Notes under the pieces: generated by a model
The model's database searches: none
What the model was told of the DNA's origin: nothing
The model's input: only the letters and a program-made list of their open reading frames with translations
Program-made: the position numbers and the translations under genes
Shown here: positions 1 to 11,506 of the stretch, piece after piece
Numbering within the stretch: position 1 is the stretch's first letter
Layout: each line of letters opens with the position of its first letter
NCBI GenBank assembly: GCA_023014335.1
Contig: JAECYW010000009.1
Span: 620,001 to 684,000, forward strand
Source of the DNA: Galerina marginata
Lineage: Eukaryota > Basidiomycota > Agaricomycetes > Agaricales > Galerinaceae
Direction: 5' to 3'
Length of the DNA: 64,000 nucleotides

Positions 1-1471
1 GAGACTCTCGATTTGGATGGTACTCTTGTCAGGGAATACTTTCCCGTTTCTCATGTTGTTCCGGTTATTTTGGAGATTTATCAGAATCTCCTATCGGTTA
101 GATTCGAGGAAATCAAGGAAGCAAGTGTCTGGCATCCAGGTTCGCCTCACTCATATTTTTCAATTTAGTACATTTCTAATCATTTGCGCCTTGAAGATGT
201 TCAAGCCTACGCCGTCTGGGAGAAAGACGCTAAAGACGAGACCGGGTTCATTGGCTATGCCTACTTTGACCTTTTACCTCGTGGTATGTGTTCCTCCCTA
301 CTCATCCAATATCCTTTCTGACCCAGACACTGTAGATGGAAAGTACCCAAATTTGGCTGTATGGCCCATCTTACTCGGTTACGACCTTCCCGACGGAAAG
401 CGCAGCTACCCTGTGTGTGCAATCGTCGCCAATTTGGCTAAGCCCACACCTGATAAGCCGGCGTTACTGGGTCACTTTGACACGGTGAACCTTTTCCACG
501 AGATTGGACATATCTTCCATGAGCTTTTGAGCAAAACCAAATTTGCTCTGTTCCATGGTACAACGTTAGTTATTGAGTTAACTATTTTTGAGTCGATGTA
601 CTAACTGGGTCAAAGCGTTGCTCTCGATTTCGGAGAAGCCCCATCCCAGATGTTGGAGAACTGGTACGCCGGTCGGGCTTTCGGTTTCTTCGTTTCATTC
701 AGTTTGCTTGTTTGGTAGGTGCTACGAAGCCAAGGTCCTGGAAAGGATCACTAGCCATTACGAGACCAAGAAACCAATGTCCCCAGACCTCATTGAAAAA
801 CTTCTCAAGAAGTAGTCGTCTTTTCTCTTTTTAGCATTGCTTTGACTGACTCTCTTTCGATACTATCAGTCGCTACATGAATTTCGGCTTGTTCAACCTT
901 CGTCAACTCTTCTTCGCCAAATATGATATAAAAGTCCACATCGACCAAAGTACGTAAATTAAAAACCGGGAATGCTTAATTGTATCGTTTATTTGAATCC
1001 AACAGATATTGAGGATTACACCCACTTCTGGTGCAGCCTTCGCAAAAAGATGTTACTTTTGGATCATGATAAAGAGGGCCCAGGCCAGAGTACCTTCTGC
1101 CATCTCATAAACTACGACGCGGGCTATTATGGGTTCGTCATTCTCTTACCCTTCGTCTGCTTTTGACCAGAAATTAATGAATTGCGACGGCACAGATATA
1201 TGTACTCCAATGTGTTCGCAGCAGACATGTATGCTACCGTATTCAAGGCCGATCCTTTTGATCCTGTTCGTGGTAAATTTTATCGGGACAAGGTACTCTT
1301 GCCTGGTTCAAGCCGTGACGAACTCGACATTCTCCAGGCAAGTTATTTCCCGTGTCCAGTTTAGCCAAACTGACGGTTTGATTGTTACAGGACTTCCTCG
1401 GACGGCCCCCAAATAGCGAAGCCTATTTGAAGCAGCTCTTTGGCACTGTCCCAGCTTCCACCACCACGTAA
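1..1471 (+). CDS. M3 family metallopeptidase (thimet oligopeptidase/saccharolysin-like), 5' partial
   Basis: This is the 3' part of a zinc oligopeptidase gene that starts left of the window. M3 enzymes cut short cytosolic or mitochondrial peptides. After removing about eight introns, the exons read continuously: a segment ending in FDLLPR, then GKYPNLAVW, then the zinc-binding HEIGH at about 497-511 within FHEIGHIFHELLSKTKFALFHGT, then VALDFGEAPSQMLENW, which is the usual M3 run after the catalytic motif. The chain continues through MNFGLFNLRQLFFAKYD and YMYSNVFAADMYATVF to DFLGRPPNSEAYLKQLF and a stop at 1469-1471. Introns are short; one (about 547-614) holds a clear TACTAAC branch site. The last intron starts with GC rather than GT (CAG|GCAAGT near 1339). 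I see no frameshift, so the gene is probably functional. Confidence 0.9.
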
Positions 1472-2408
1472 ACGGTGGGCGACAAATTGTAGGAGTTGTT
1501 CTCTTGTAAGGCTAAACCACCAGACCTCGTTTCGAGATAACTTTTATTTAACAATATATCATCCGAATATTTGAACGATTCTCTGGAGTGTCGTGGGAGT
1601 TGGTCAAACGGTATCATGTTCTCGTGTCGTCCATCGGTAACGGGGTGGGGTTTCGCCTGAAAGTAAACAGGTCTCCAAAATGGGAGAATCCAAAGCTACC
1701 TGAGAACATTTCATACTAACCTGTCTGCAAGTGATCTTGAACGCCTTCAAGAAGCGACGCCCCAGCTGCCGATCAGAACTCCGGAGACCGTCATGATCCT
1801 CAAAATTCAAGTACGAGAGTAGCTTTCCTGCAGAAACTGCCAGTTCGATGTTCTGGGCAGTGAAGCGTGAAATTTCCTAGTATCTAGAAAGGATGGTCAA
1901 GTGGAAGGCATGGCTTTCCGGTCTTGACCTAAATAAGAGTAGGTTTTGTTGCGTAATTTTAGCCGCTGATAAATTAAATGGTCAGAACATGAGGTGTGTC
2001 AGAAGTCAAAGTGGATTTGGCGATCCATTTAAGCTGCCTCCTATAACGAGTAACCGAAGTGACGATGCGCTCGAGTATGAAGAAAGATGTGAACCTCGAG
2101 ATGTGGACATATTAATGTCATGAAGAATCAATCTTTATTCTCCCGACCTTGGAACGAGGACGATCGACATGATGCAAAAAGAACAATATTGATGGCCTAG
2201 GACAGTACGAATCTTTCGACATTACCAATTAATTACTTCAGTCGTCAATGACTGGGTACCGCTATAAACACATTTGAAATAAAAGAGGATTGATGGAATA
2301 AATCCACTTTGTACCTAAAGAACGATCAGCTGATGGCAATAAACAGTGAAAAGAGATTCAACAATTTTTGGGAAAACAAAAGGCCATTTAAATGTCGTCA
2401 GGGGCTCC
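1472..2408. other. Intergenic, no gene supported
   Basis: This lies between the convergent ends of the M3 peptidase (+) and the MYND protein (-). Only short open frames without recognisable protein character or plausible splice structure are present. It must hold both 3' ends. Confidence 0.6.
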
Positions 2409-3364
2409 TCATGATTTAGTTGCCCTGCCAGCGCAAGTCTTCTTGTGAGTGCTGGAAAACAACATGAGCAATCGAGACACTCCGAAGATACGGTGATTCA
2501 TATACGCACGGCCAATGTTTTTTCTGGCACTCGCCATTGCAGTCTGGGAGCCGTCGTTCATCAAACTGTAGACTGAAGAGTAAAATATGGAAACTCACAA
2601 AGCGTCGTCTTGCACAAGCCACAACGCAACAGCTTTAGATCACGCTTGCCGCAGTTTGCGCATGCGTTCGTAGCGAAGGTGTGAGAAGGTTCAATCGTCA
2701 CAGCACCTGTCTTATCGATCCTCATCTGCGGCACAGGTAGATCAACGATCTCCCTCCGTCCTGGCACTGAATCACCGCCATCTCTGTTCGCCACGTTGTG
2801 AGCATTCAGCGTATCGTTCTGAACTAGAACACCCAGATTCGTCTTGGTTTCCTGTATGTCGCTATAAACGTATCGCTCCAACCCGACGGCATTCGGAGAC
2901 AGAGTGGTGAACGGTACGTGCGTTTCCGCGAGATCAAGCGCTTCGCGGTATCGTTTCGCAGCCGTGGCACGGTCGTGCTTGTCCCATGCCAAGAGACCCA
3001 GTGTCAAGCCAGCGGTGATCTGCATGCCCTTCAGCAGAATCTTCCCGCGCGGAGTACGTTCGAGACGGGCGTGTGGTTTCTGAGCTCCAGGTCGGAATGA
3101 GGCAAGGAGTTTGTACGCCTCGGGGTGAGATTCCTCGGTAAAATTCATTGCAGGATCCCGGAAAAATCCCACAAAGTTGCGCCAGACAGCGCCTAGGAGT
3201 TCCTGGGGAAAGTCTGGCGGTACAATGGCTGGTATCTTGGCGGTAACGTCTTCGTCCTTCAAAATCTTTTTGATGGATTTCTGGTAGTACTCAAAGGCGT
3301 CATTTGTTCGACCTTGGTGATAGAAGGATTCGGCTTTCTGAAAGAGTGCCACACCAGACGACAT
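2409..3364 (-). CDS. MYND-type zinc finger protein
   Basis: Three exons (3364-2599, 2543-2510, 2451-2409) give a 280-residue protein. Residues 1-60 include an AxxFYxxGRxxDAFEYYQKS helical pair like a TPR/MIT hairpin. The middle, about 105-150, has another helical repeat (KILLKGMQITAGLTLG, then ATAAKRYREALDLAE). The C-terminus is a complete MYND finger only when both introns are removed: C235, C238, C248, C251, C257, C261, H269 and C273 in the order CANC-CGLC-YCNGEC-WPTHKKTC. Introns are 55 and 58 bp with GT-AG ends. MYND fingers bind proline-rich partners in other proteins, so a protein-protein adaptor role is inferred. Its partner is unknown. The start is the first ATG of the long exon. Confidence 0.85.
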
Positions 3365-4119
3365 GATTGGCAGGATGAAAGGTGGTTGTGATTAGCTAAG
3401 CTTCGACTTGCGGTTTTCGTGAGAACTTCGAATTCGGCACAAGCGCCAGATCGTCTAATCAAATGCTCATCCTCTCATTTCGTGTGCTTCATGCGCAGAA
3501 TCTCTTTGCCTACGCTCGGAATCCTGGACTACTCCCATTCAGATGCTCATTCGCCGAGCCTCCCTTGAGGGCCAGATTCTATCTCTTTACTAATCAGGCT
3601 GTACGACGCAAGTACGACGGCTCCCCGTTCACAACGTCACGACCGAGCTCCTTTTCATGCCCTGCTGATAGCTGTCTTTCGTTATCACCAGACTAAAGAT
3701 CTAACTGATTTTAACATCTGCACGTCTCAACGGGCTTACCCTCATGCGCCAATTTGTGTAATTATACTTCAACAACTTCTCGTCAAGGTTCCGTTCCAGG
3801 CAGGTCGAGAAGACGTCTTTTCCCGGCATCTGCCCATAATTCTAACTGGGGATATAATGAACGAGGTGCGGTTTTCTCTCATGAGCTTTCGCTATCCACT
3901 TGGTCCTGGTGACACTAGGTGACACTCCGCCTGTATCACGGCGGAGAAAAAGTGACCACAGCTATTTCCTAACTTCAACGGTTTTGGGTGACGGAACTGG
4001 CTTTTCACTCGCAGTGGCCGAAGTTCAGGGGTACATGTCAGAAATGCATAAAAAGGACAAAATTCGACGTGTGTTTAGCTAGAGCACATTCCAGCCTACC
4101 CTTCCACATTAAAGCGAAA
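3365..4119. other. Intergenic, divergent promoter region
   Basis: This separates the MYND gene (-) from hydrophobin 1 (+). It contains a short tandem GGTGACACT near 3908-3923. A TATA-like CATAAAAAGG at 4047-4056 sits about 65-70 bases before the hydrophobin ATG. No coding region is supported. Confidence 0.5.
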
Positions 4120-4612
4120 ATGTTTACCCGTGCATCAACTTTCCTCGTCCTAGGTCTCCCAATCCTTGCAGCCGCCAGTGTTCTCCCCCGCCAATTCAGT
4201 AACCAGTGTAATACGGGCGACCTCCAGTGTTGCAACCAGGTTGAGCCTGTGAGTAAACCAACACATCCTCGCGTTCGTTGTTAATGACCCTCAATGCCAG
4301 GCAACGAGCAATATCGCCTTCTCCCTTGAAGCACTCTTTGGCGTAGTCCCGGGCTCAGTATCTGGCCTCATTGGACGTACGTAATATTTGTGGAATCACA
4401 CTAGACCACCTAACGAGTTTTAATTAAAAGTTACCTGCTCGCCCATCACGATAATCGGCATCGGTGGCAGTTCTTGCTCTCAACAGCCTGTATGCTGCAC
4501 GGACAATTCTTGGGTGCGTCTCTCAGTTACATTCGCATTGCAATACATGACACGGTACGATTAGAATGGTGTAATTGCCTTCGGATGTACCCCGGTAAAC
4601 ATTAACCTATAA
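4120..4612 (+). CDS. Class I hydrophobin 1
   Basis: A small secreted amphipathic protein that would self-assemble at air-water or wall surfaces (family knowledge). Four exons separated by about 50-60 bp introns encode a signal peptide (MFTRASTFLVLGLPILAAAS) and then the eight-cysteine pattern of hydrophobins: CNTGDLQCC, a 32-residue loop ending SGLIGLTC, then GSSC, VCC and FGC. The C3-C4 spacing and the GLTC-SPI-GGSSC-QPVCC order are typical of class I proteins of Agaricomycetes. The last exon (NGVIAFGCTPVNINL) ends at 4610-4612. A TATA-like box is about 65-70 bases upstream. Hydrophobins 2 and 3 nearby share the same exon layout and are clearly paralogues. Confidence 0.93.
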
Positions 4613-5248
4613 GAAAGCGTCATTTACAACTTGAAGGATGGTTGGATGGATGAGGTGTAACTGGCATAGCTCAGGAATAGCAAAAGTTGGCGCTGATTAT
4701 CTGTATTACCGTATCTGAAATTGATAAGATTTTATTCAAATATATATCGCTTGCTGACTAGATTGCTGCTTCCCACTTCCAGGTACAAGAAAATTCGTGA
4801 ATGTTTGTGACGGCAATGGGGGTGGCGCGGATATTTTGGGCGCTTACGTTGAGCATCCGTCGACAAAAATCCGAGGTCATGCGTCGGCATCATGTGTGAA
4901 AGAAGATATGGGGTCGGACCTGTGCGAATCCAGTCAACGTTATTATTATACTGAAACCACTGACTTGATTTGCGTCTGCATCCTCGGATCGGTAACTTGA
5001 AATCAAATTGGTTGACTTAGATCTCTCATTCTTTGCTCCGTTCGATTAACGGAAGGCCAGAAACTTATCCACTCCAGGTCCGTCCTAATACCGTTTCTTA
5101 TTTCAGCTCTCTCATTTTTGGCATTCCTGTCGTCTGTCCTGTCCGGGGTAACAAAGTTATGGAGTGGGGCCTCGAAGTTTTGAGTGGTGCTACGGATACC
5201 GGCCCAAATTTCACCTCCACAGGTTTAGCGTCAACCTCTGAAGTTTTC
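4613..5248. other. Intergenic between hydrophobins 1 and 2
   Basis: The two genes converge here. I see no coding exon, RNA gene or repeat, only AT-rich sequence. Confidence 0.5.
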
Positions 5249-5746
5249 TTAGAGGTTTATGTTTGCAGGAGTACATCCGAGAGCGATCACTCCATTCTAA
5301 AGGTCATATGTGATAGTGAGGTAAATGTATAAATTTCTATAAGTGAACTTACGAAAGAGTTGTTCGTACAGCAGACCGGTTGGGCAGAGCAAGAATTACC
5401 ACCGACACCAATGACAGTGATAGGAGAACAAGTGACTTTTAAAAAACGGTAAGACGATTTAACATTGCGTAGGTTGGCGTATTTTACTTACGTCCGATGA
5501 GGCCAGAGACTGAGCCTGCCGGAATACCGTAGAGTCGAAGAATAGCAGCGCCGATATTGCTAGATGCCTAACGTCATGAATAGTAAGTATATAGTGGTTT
5601 CGAGCAGAGACGTCACTTGCGGGCTCGGTTTGGTTGCAGCAGAGGAGCTCGCCCGTAGGACAAATATTGGAATTTCGACGGAGAGGATTGGATGAAGCAA
5701 TAGCTGGAAGAGCGAACAAGAGGAGACTTGAGGTTCGAGCAAACAT
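5249..5746 (-). CDS. Class I hydrophobin 2
   Basis: Four exons (5746-5621, 5567-5492, 5435-5353, 5296-5249) encode a signal peptide starting [19 protein letters not shown] and the cysteine order CPTGELLCC ... SGLIGLTC ... GNSC-AQPVCC ... LGC. The start is the ATG at 5746; an in-frame GTG four codons upstream is not a eukaryotic start. The first intron (5568-5620) begins with GC (CCC|GCAAGT) and ends GTTAG. Reading it as a GC-AG intron restores the same 32-residue loop as the paralogues, while leaving it unspliced destroys the hydrophobin pattern. A GATAAATT box lies at 5811-5820, about 65 bases upstream. The orientation is opposite to the neighbouring hydrophobins. Confidence 0.9.
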
Positions 5747-7102
5747 CTTGACTTTCACAGAGAGAGACAGAGAGGGTTTTATTTTTAAGCTTCCCGCTTC
5801 GTGTTCGACCGAAATTTATCGACGAACGTCTGCATACAGGCTAATCTTGGCAAGGGTTCATTTTCTTTCGGACATAATTTTAATACAACAAAGCTCTGAA
5901 GAGGATAGAACGTATTCTGCATGACTATTCAACAATAAAGACGGTGGACAGCGTGGAGGTTTTCGTAACTTCGGCGTATGAGAGGACAATATATCCGTCT
6001 AAGCTGCGAACTTTTCGTACTGCGTTTATATGTAACGATGGTGCAGTCTGTTAGGTACGTTTTAATAAGTTGACTCTCTTGCCTCTCGAAAAAGGAGGGG
6101 AACCCTCGAAATAAATATTCGGTGCTATTGATTTTGCCTACCTCTAAACATCGGCGCTAAGTTCCTCATCGGGTGGTTCTGACATGCGACAAGAATAACA
6201 GGATGGACCACAGGTCGTAGGTATTTGAACTCATATGTGATATTGACATGGGAAGGACAGAGTTACGAGGTCGTACGACCATGGAGGAAGATGCTGATAG
6301 GAATCTTGGAAAGTTGACATAGGAAGTTCTTGGGACAGGCTTATGGACATCCTAGTGGCATGCCAAGAACGACGTCATTGAATACTCTACCGACGACCAA
6401 ATGGTTGTTTGATTATATACCTAAGCGGGGATAGTGTGGCGCATTGCTTCTCAAGTACTTGTGCCTTGCCTACTTTCCCCGGATCGATAGGTCCGATACT
6501 ACGTTGATGTATGGGAGAAACCTCCTGACAGACTCGGACGTTACAGTAGATAGGTCGGGCTCGAGTGGGTGGGCCTGGAGAACTAACGTAGAATTGGAGC
6601 GGAATTGACAAGCAACGTGAAGCAATACCCGGAACCCTCAATCAGGAGAATTTAACCCGCAAACGGTGAGAAGGAAAGGCTCAGCATTATTATTATTGTG
6701 TGCTTGTTAAAAAAACGCGCTAAAAAAGGCGTTTCTCATTCAGTAATGTTGATATCCAAGCACTCCCATAACCAAGTGCGTTTTGTATCCCTTAGATTCT
6801 AAGGCAAATGCAGCTAAAGATTTGAGATATTAGCTTTACCACTAACACGGTCACCTTTGCATGACAACTTGAAGTAATTCTGGACAGAGGTATGTCTCGA
6901 CAGCTTACTCGGTTTGCCTTGGCTTTGTAAGTTGGAGCCCGAGGGAACTTGCAGGAATAATGTCAGCAGACACTCACATACTCACACCTAGCTCATATTC
7001 GTACGGAGTTCAGGAAGTAAATCTTGGTAGAGTATAAAAGGAGACACTTGAGGTTAGTTCTCTAGTTTGAGCAGTTTAAACCATTGCCTAACATTATTCG
7101 AA
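5747..7102. other. Intergenic between hydrophobins 2 and 3
   Basis: This 1.36 kb stretch contains the divergent upstream regions of two hydrophobins. A TATAAAAG box at 7033-7040 serves hydrophobin 3. An ATTATTATTATT run lies near 6687. An 84-codon open frame on the minus strand (6387-6641) has no recognisable features and I do not call it a gene. Confidence 0.5.
7033..7040 (+). promoter_or_regulatory. TATA box of hydrophobin 3
   Basis: TATAAAAG lies 63-70 bases upstream of the ATG at 7103, the same spacing as the TATA-like boxes of the two other hydrophobins. Assigned by sequence and position only. Confidence 0.6.
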
Positions 7103-7602
7103 ATGCGCGCTCCAGCCTCCGCCATCTTTATACTTGCCCTTCCTGCTTTTGTCTCTGCCAATTCCTTCCGCCGGCAACAGCCTGCCAGCTCTTGCAATAC
7201 CGGTCAGCTCCAATGCTGCAACCAAGTTGAATCTGTTAGTAAACCCGTTTAATATTTCGATGACCCAACCGCTTATAAGCCTCACATAAGTCGTCTAGCA
7301 GCATAGGTCAGGCCATTCTTGGCCTTTTCCACATCCCTGTGGGCTCGGTCACTGGCCTCATCGGACGTAAGTAAATTATGTGAAAACATAAGACCGACAT
7401 TTATCATTATGACAGTGACGTGCACCCCAATCACTGTAGTTGGTGCTGGCGGTACTTCTTGTTCTGCTCAAGCCGTCTGTTGCACGAACAATTCCTTCGT
7501 AAGTTTTCTTATCAATATATGGGCTTGAGTTAATACCGCGGTATACACCCATAGAATGGTGTAATTGCTCTAGGATGCACCCCAGTCAACCTTAATCTTT
7601 GA
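7103..7602 (+). CDS. Class I hydrophobin 3
   Basis: Four exons (7103-7234, 7291-7366, 7416-7498, 7555-7602). The protein has a signal peptide ([19 protein letters not shown]) and the hydrophobin pattern CNTGQLQCC ... TGLIGLTC ... GTSC-AQAVCC ... LGC, ending CTPVNLNL. The second exon has several possible acceptors. The one at 7290 gives exactly the 32-residue C3-C4 loop of hydrophobins 1 and 2, so I chose it. Secreted coat protein by family; its role in aerial hyphae or fruit bodies is inference. The three hydrophobins share introns at the same positions, which points to local duplication. Confidence 0.92.
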
Positions 7603-8026
7603 AAAATTGTCAGAGATATTCGTTTCAGCGGCGATGGGATTAGGATCAGAGACAAATAGCACCCGGGGAAAGTTCATCACCTTGGATATTACTTTGGAAA
7701 TAACTTGAAAGACGATAGCATTACTGGCATTTACTAAGAGAGGGTACATAGGAGGGAGTAGTGATTATGGCTCGTGTGGCGGCTGCTCGACGTGCTATCC
7801 AGACCAAGCTGCTGGGGTAGGCCTGATACTACTGATACTAGGCCTACTACAAATTAAAGATAATGCCTGTCGGGCAGTTTCTTCATATTGAGAATTCCCA
7901 CCGATTCACGGGGGAGGAGAGGAAAAAATTTTTGGTCAAAGACCATAGCTATCATCGGAGTTTACGTCGAATGGTCCCTGATTGTTCGATGTCCAAAACA
8001 AATCTGTTAACCTCTATTGACCCATC
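7603..8026. other. Intergenic
   Basis: Convergent 3' ends of hydrophobin 3 (+) and the UPF0303-like gene (-). A short CTACTGATACTAGGCCTAC duplication-like stretch lies near 7827. No gene is supported. Confidence 0.45.
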
Positions 8027-8597
8027 TTAAATATCTTTCTTTTCGACCTCCCTCAAGTACTTCTTGATCCCATCCACAACAATAATGTGGTCCTCGAGCT
8101 GCGCAAGCCCGCTGACGATCACAGCAGCCACAACACCTTCAACCCCTTCGACTTTAACCGGGAATCCCCCTCCATGGCAAGCATACTTTTCGTCGTCCAC
8201 CACCATCACTTCACTCACAAGGGCACCTTTGTGTCCGGCTGCACGGAGCTTCGATCCGAGATGCAGTGAGCTGATTCCCCATCGGAAAACACTAGCAGCT
8301 TTCCGAGCCAGCCATGTCTCCGAGTCCGCGACCGTGCCTGTGCGTGTGAAGGTACTGAACAGGATTTGGCCGTTCGCATGAATGATGCGTATCGCAACTG
8401 GTTTGGTGCTGGGAAGTGCCATTTCGCGTAAAATGCAGCCCAGTGTCCATGCTGATTCGGCGGTAAAACTCTTGAAAACGAGAGTTTTTTCTTCGTCCGC
8501 CAGGTCCTGGAGCTGTTTCGATGAGAAAGAAAAGATTAGTGCACTTCAGGGACATGGAGACTTTGTCACGAACTGTGGGGAATGTGTTATCTGACAT
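8027..8597 (-). CDS. UPF0303 / HbpS-like (DUF336-type) protein
   Basis: Two exons: 8597-8574 (MSDNTFPT) and 8512-8027, joined over a 61 bp GT-AG intron with a CACTAAT branch site, giving 169 residues. The spliced protein runs LADEEKTLVFKSFTAESAWT, LREMALPSTKPVAIRI, ETWLARKAASVFRWGISS and VDDEKYACHGGGFPVKV. This is the order seen in UPF0303 proteins, whose fold is shared with haem-degrading HbpS-like domains. Yeast has one member, YBR137W, linked to tail-anchored protein handling. The HGGGFP segment is the conserved family signature. Biochemical role here is unknown; likely cytosolic, since no signal peptide is visible. A single copy with no disruptions. Confidence 0.85.
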
Positions 8598-9650
8598 GGT
8601 GGTTGGCTGCTATCGATGATCACGATTCCGAAGTTCCACCTGGTTAAATTTACCTACCGGATTGAGTCGGCCCGTTAGGCAGTAAACTCTACAGACATGT
8701 TATTCGGGGACGGACAATAATACACTCGAGTGGAACGATGCAAAGTATGGTTAAGGCAAGAATATGAAAGAGTGATACGAAAGCGAGGGGGAAATCGGAA
8801 TAGTAGACTAGAAGTTTCGCTCCGTCAGGAGTGTTGAAAAATGTTCCAGATAACTTGGCAGTAGAGAGGTGAAAGGCGAGCCCATTGTTCAAGAATTAAG
8901 ACGGATAGATCAACGCGCGCCGAGGTGGATGATCAGTATGCTCAGCGGCTTACACTGGCTACGGACCGGTAATCTCGCCCGCAATCTTCAAGTCACAGGG
9001 AAGCCAACGGACAACATTTATGGACGGAGGCTCAGTAGGCTATTAAGGGCAGCCTTTCGATGTCGTATCCATCTTCGCGAAATTGGTGAAGAGGAAGAGC
9101 CGGCGAAAGCGGTGACACTAGCGACAATCAGCCACCGGCCGGTGACGAGAGGGTTGTCCAATTGGTGGCTTTTGGATGATGGGGTTAGACATGTGGGACG
9201 GCGGAATGGGCCAATCCGACGTACGAGCCTGGCCAGAGAGCAAGGATGTTGATCACAGGACCCGTGTCGTCTACATATGGATGAGCTCACGGCTGTGGGG
9301 TAAGAAATTGGTGGTAGTTGGGTGGCAGTGGCCTCAATAACTTTGGTGCCCTCGTTCCTCGCGGGTGGTGACTTTTGTGGTGTTCTGCTGGAGAGTGAAG
9401 CAACGGAGGTGGACCTGCACGTTGTCTCTGTGAACTATGTTTACATAATGGCATCACTGATGCCATTGGTCGGAATCCAGACGGACTCTTTTATTCTCTC
9501 CTCAATATCTACCACTATCCTATCCAGTCCTAATCAATGGATCGAGTTTGATCGAGCACGTATTTTATAGGACAAAAGGGTATTGAATGTGGAAAAGGAA
9601 GTATAAGAGAGAGATTGAGAACCGGGTGAGTGTTTGCCAGAGATAAACCG
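8598..9650. other. Intergenic, no gene supported
   Basis: Two overlapping antisense open frames (8869-9252 plus from a GTG, 9018-9290 minus) are present but neither has a recognisable domain or splice context. The sequence is less AT-rich than its right neighbour. Confidence 0.4.
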
Positions 9651-11000
9651 TGGGCTCATGAGGCTATATTATCTAGTTTTATTATCGATCGACTCCGACC
9701 GAGACACGTCCATGGTTCACGCTGGGCCAACCTCGCGCCAATCTCCTTACCCGCTTGGTTATGTACTGGCTTGCGGAGAACGTTGACAACCGAAACGTAT
9801 CTGTGCTCACTATCAGGGTATCTCATTTGAACGCCTTGCGTCCTACGGGTAAGCAACAACCTAGGCATGCCCCTGGCGGACTCACTATTGAACTCAAGGG
9901 ACGCTCAGGCCATGTTAGATACTTGGATAACTGTGACCTTATATTCTGGTTTGGCCCTAGCAATTTTGTTCCGATGTTCAATTATTTCTCCTTCTGTCGG
10001 GCGATCTTGTCATCCTTCCTGCCAGCTCACTGGATCGAGTTTGCCTCACTGTTTTTCGTTTTTCTTCGAACTAAAAACGGATAGTATCTTCTTGACCACT
10101 TCGACGTTTTACACCTACGGATGCCCGGGAAATAAACGTCAACGACCCAGGCATATCATTGAGCACCTAACATCATCTTCAAAATGCCGCAAATGCGATC
10201 GTTCAGTTCGTCCTCCTCTTCTCCGTTGAGCCTCCCAGTCGAACTTTCCCGTTTTTGAATTTTGAGCTTTCGCTCTCTCGTATGCATTTCTGTAAGTCTG
10301 TTCATTTCACTGTATCTCACTGTTCACGCTCGTGCAGGTTCTGATACGAAAATCTATTCCATTCCATGTCTGTGGCGTGCCTTTTGTTATAAGCAGTGCC
10401 GCCATGCCTACCGATAAACTTTCATGTGCCCAGTCGACGACCTCTGCTTTTCAGGCAGGAGTAAATCTTTGCACCGTTCTCGTTGCTCGTAATCCAAATG
10501 TGCCAACCATTTGATGTCCCCTAGGCCTTTCGAATATATGGTACAGACAAATCAACTGGGTGTACGGTCGGGTACATCGACGACCAAGGGAGTCGCTCTT
10601 CGTCAAGGTGCTTCCTTGTTCACTATCTTACAAATGATCCAATGTTGACGGCTTGAACTTCATATCGAAAGTCTTCCGTTTGATTTTGACAATGAGAACG
10701 CGTTTCACTTTAAAATAGGATATTGGAGCATCCTATTTTCTCCTTCCAAGGTCTTTCCGAAGCACTCCTCGCCAGAAATCCACAGGAGACTTTTCAGGGA
10801 ATGATGTGATTAGGACCGAATGCAGTTCCATTCCCTTTATTCAACCAATAGGATTGATAGGAGCATCCGAAGAACTGTATTTGTCAAACGGGGTACGCTA
10901 CTTTCTTGGCCGTCTTATAAATAAGCATACTCAACCATCGAACTTTCGCCGTTTAGACCTATGCACTCGTGACACTTTTAGGCTATCGCTTTCCCATTGA
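9650..11000. repeat. Diverged segmental duplication block (F-box unit A, 3' flank)
   Basis: This block is related to 21,430-22,780. Shared stretches include TATCGA(T/G)CGACTC near 9682/21,436, the GGATAACTGTGACCT segment at 9925/21,725, TTGACCACTTCGACGTTT near 10,092, the AAATGCCGCAAATGCGATCG region at 10,182 and the CTCCTTCCAAGGTCTTTCCG stretch at 10,740. Parts also recur at 13,970-14,760 and 18,877-19,330. Each copy precedes the 3' end of an F-box gene, so the repeat travelled with the gene. No coding function is visible. Confidence 0.7.
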
Positions 11001-11215
11001 CCATGAGGCATGAAGCTTGACTTTCTGCTCAAGTTATTCGTTCTGTTCATTGGTTAGGAGTAAACAAAATGAATTTAGCATGTACAAAGTCCAAGCTACG
11101 CTGCGATAATAGAACGCGGTGGTGGTGCTAGGAGGAGCAGTGCTAAGTACTATCCGTAGTCGGAGCCAGACAGTGGCTGAAATCTGCGTCGTAACAAATG
11201 AGTACGTCCCCATAA

Positions 11216-11506
11216 TCAGTCGAGGAGAAAATTGATACATGGGTTCACGAAAGTGCACACCGTCCTAGAAGGAAAGAATTTAAGGACAACATTCATTACT
11301 AATACAAAATATCGAAGCTAGGGGTTACCTACCCGTCTGTACAAACAGGCGTTCCAGTGTAGCCAAGTCCACCGCCTGAAGCATTGGAATATCGCCTTCT
11401 GGTCCACGTAATACGACTGGCACTTACATTGAATCCACGATGGCGGTTGTGCCAATACGAAAGGTATGACTGCCAAAATTGCAGCGGTTAATTTGAATAG
11501 GACCAT
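11216..11506 (-). CDS. Small secreted CBM1-like protein
   Basis: Three short exons (11506-11428, 11375-11333, 11264-11216) make a 56-residue protein. Residues 1-20 are a signal peptide (MVLFKLTAAILAVIPFVLAQ). The rest reads PPSWIQCGGGLGYTGTPVC, TDGTVC, TFVNPC, a close match to the start of the fungal family 1 cellulose-binding module (usually WGQCGGIGYTGPTTC..GTTC...NPYYSQC). The tryptophan and the QCGG core are kept, but the two binding aromatics after NP are replaced by C and I, and the last cysteine is shifted. A stand-alone module without an enzyme is unusual. It may be an effector-like or antimicrobial-like peptide, or a decaying fragment. A CATAAAAC box lies about 45 bases upstream. F-box unit D lacks this segment. 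Confidence 0.65.

Noticed and set aside
8869..9290. Overlapping plus and minus frames of 127 and 90 codons
   Set aside because: The plus frame starts with GTG, neither translation has domain-like features, and there is no splice context.
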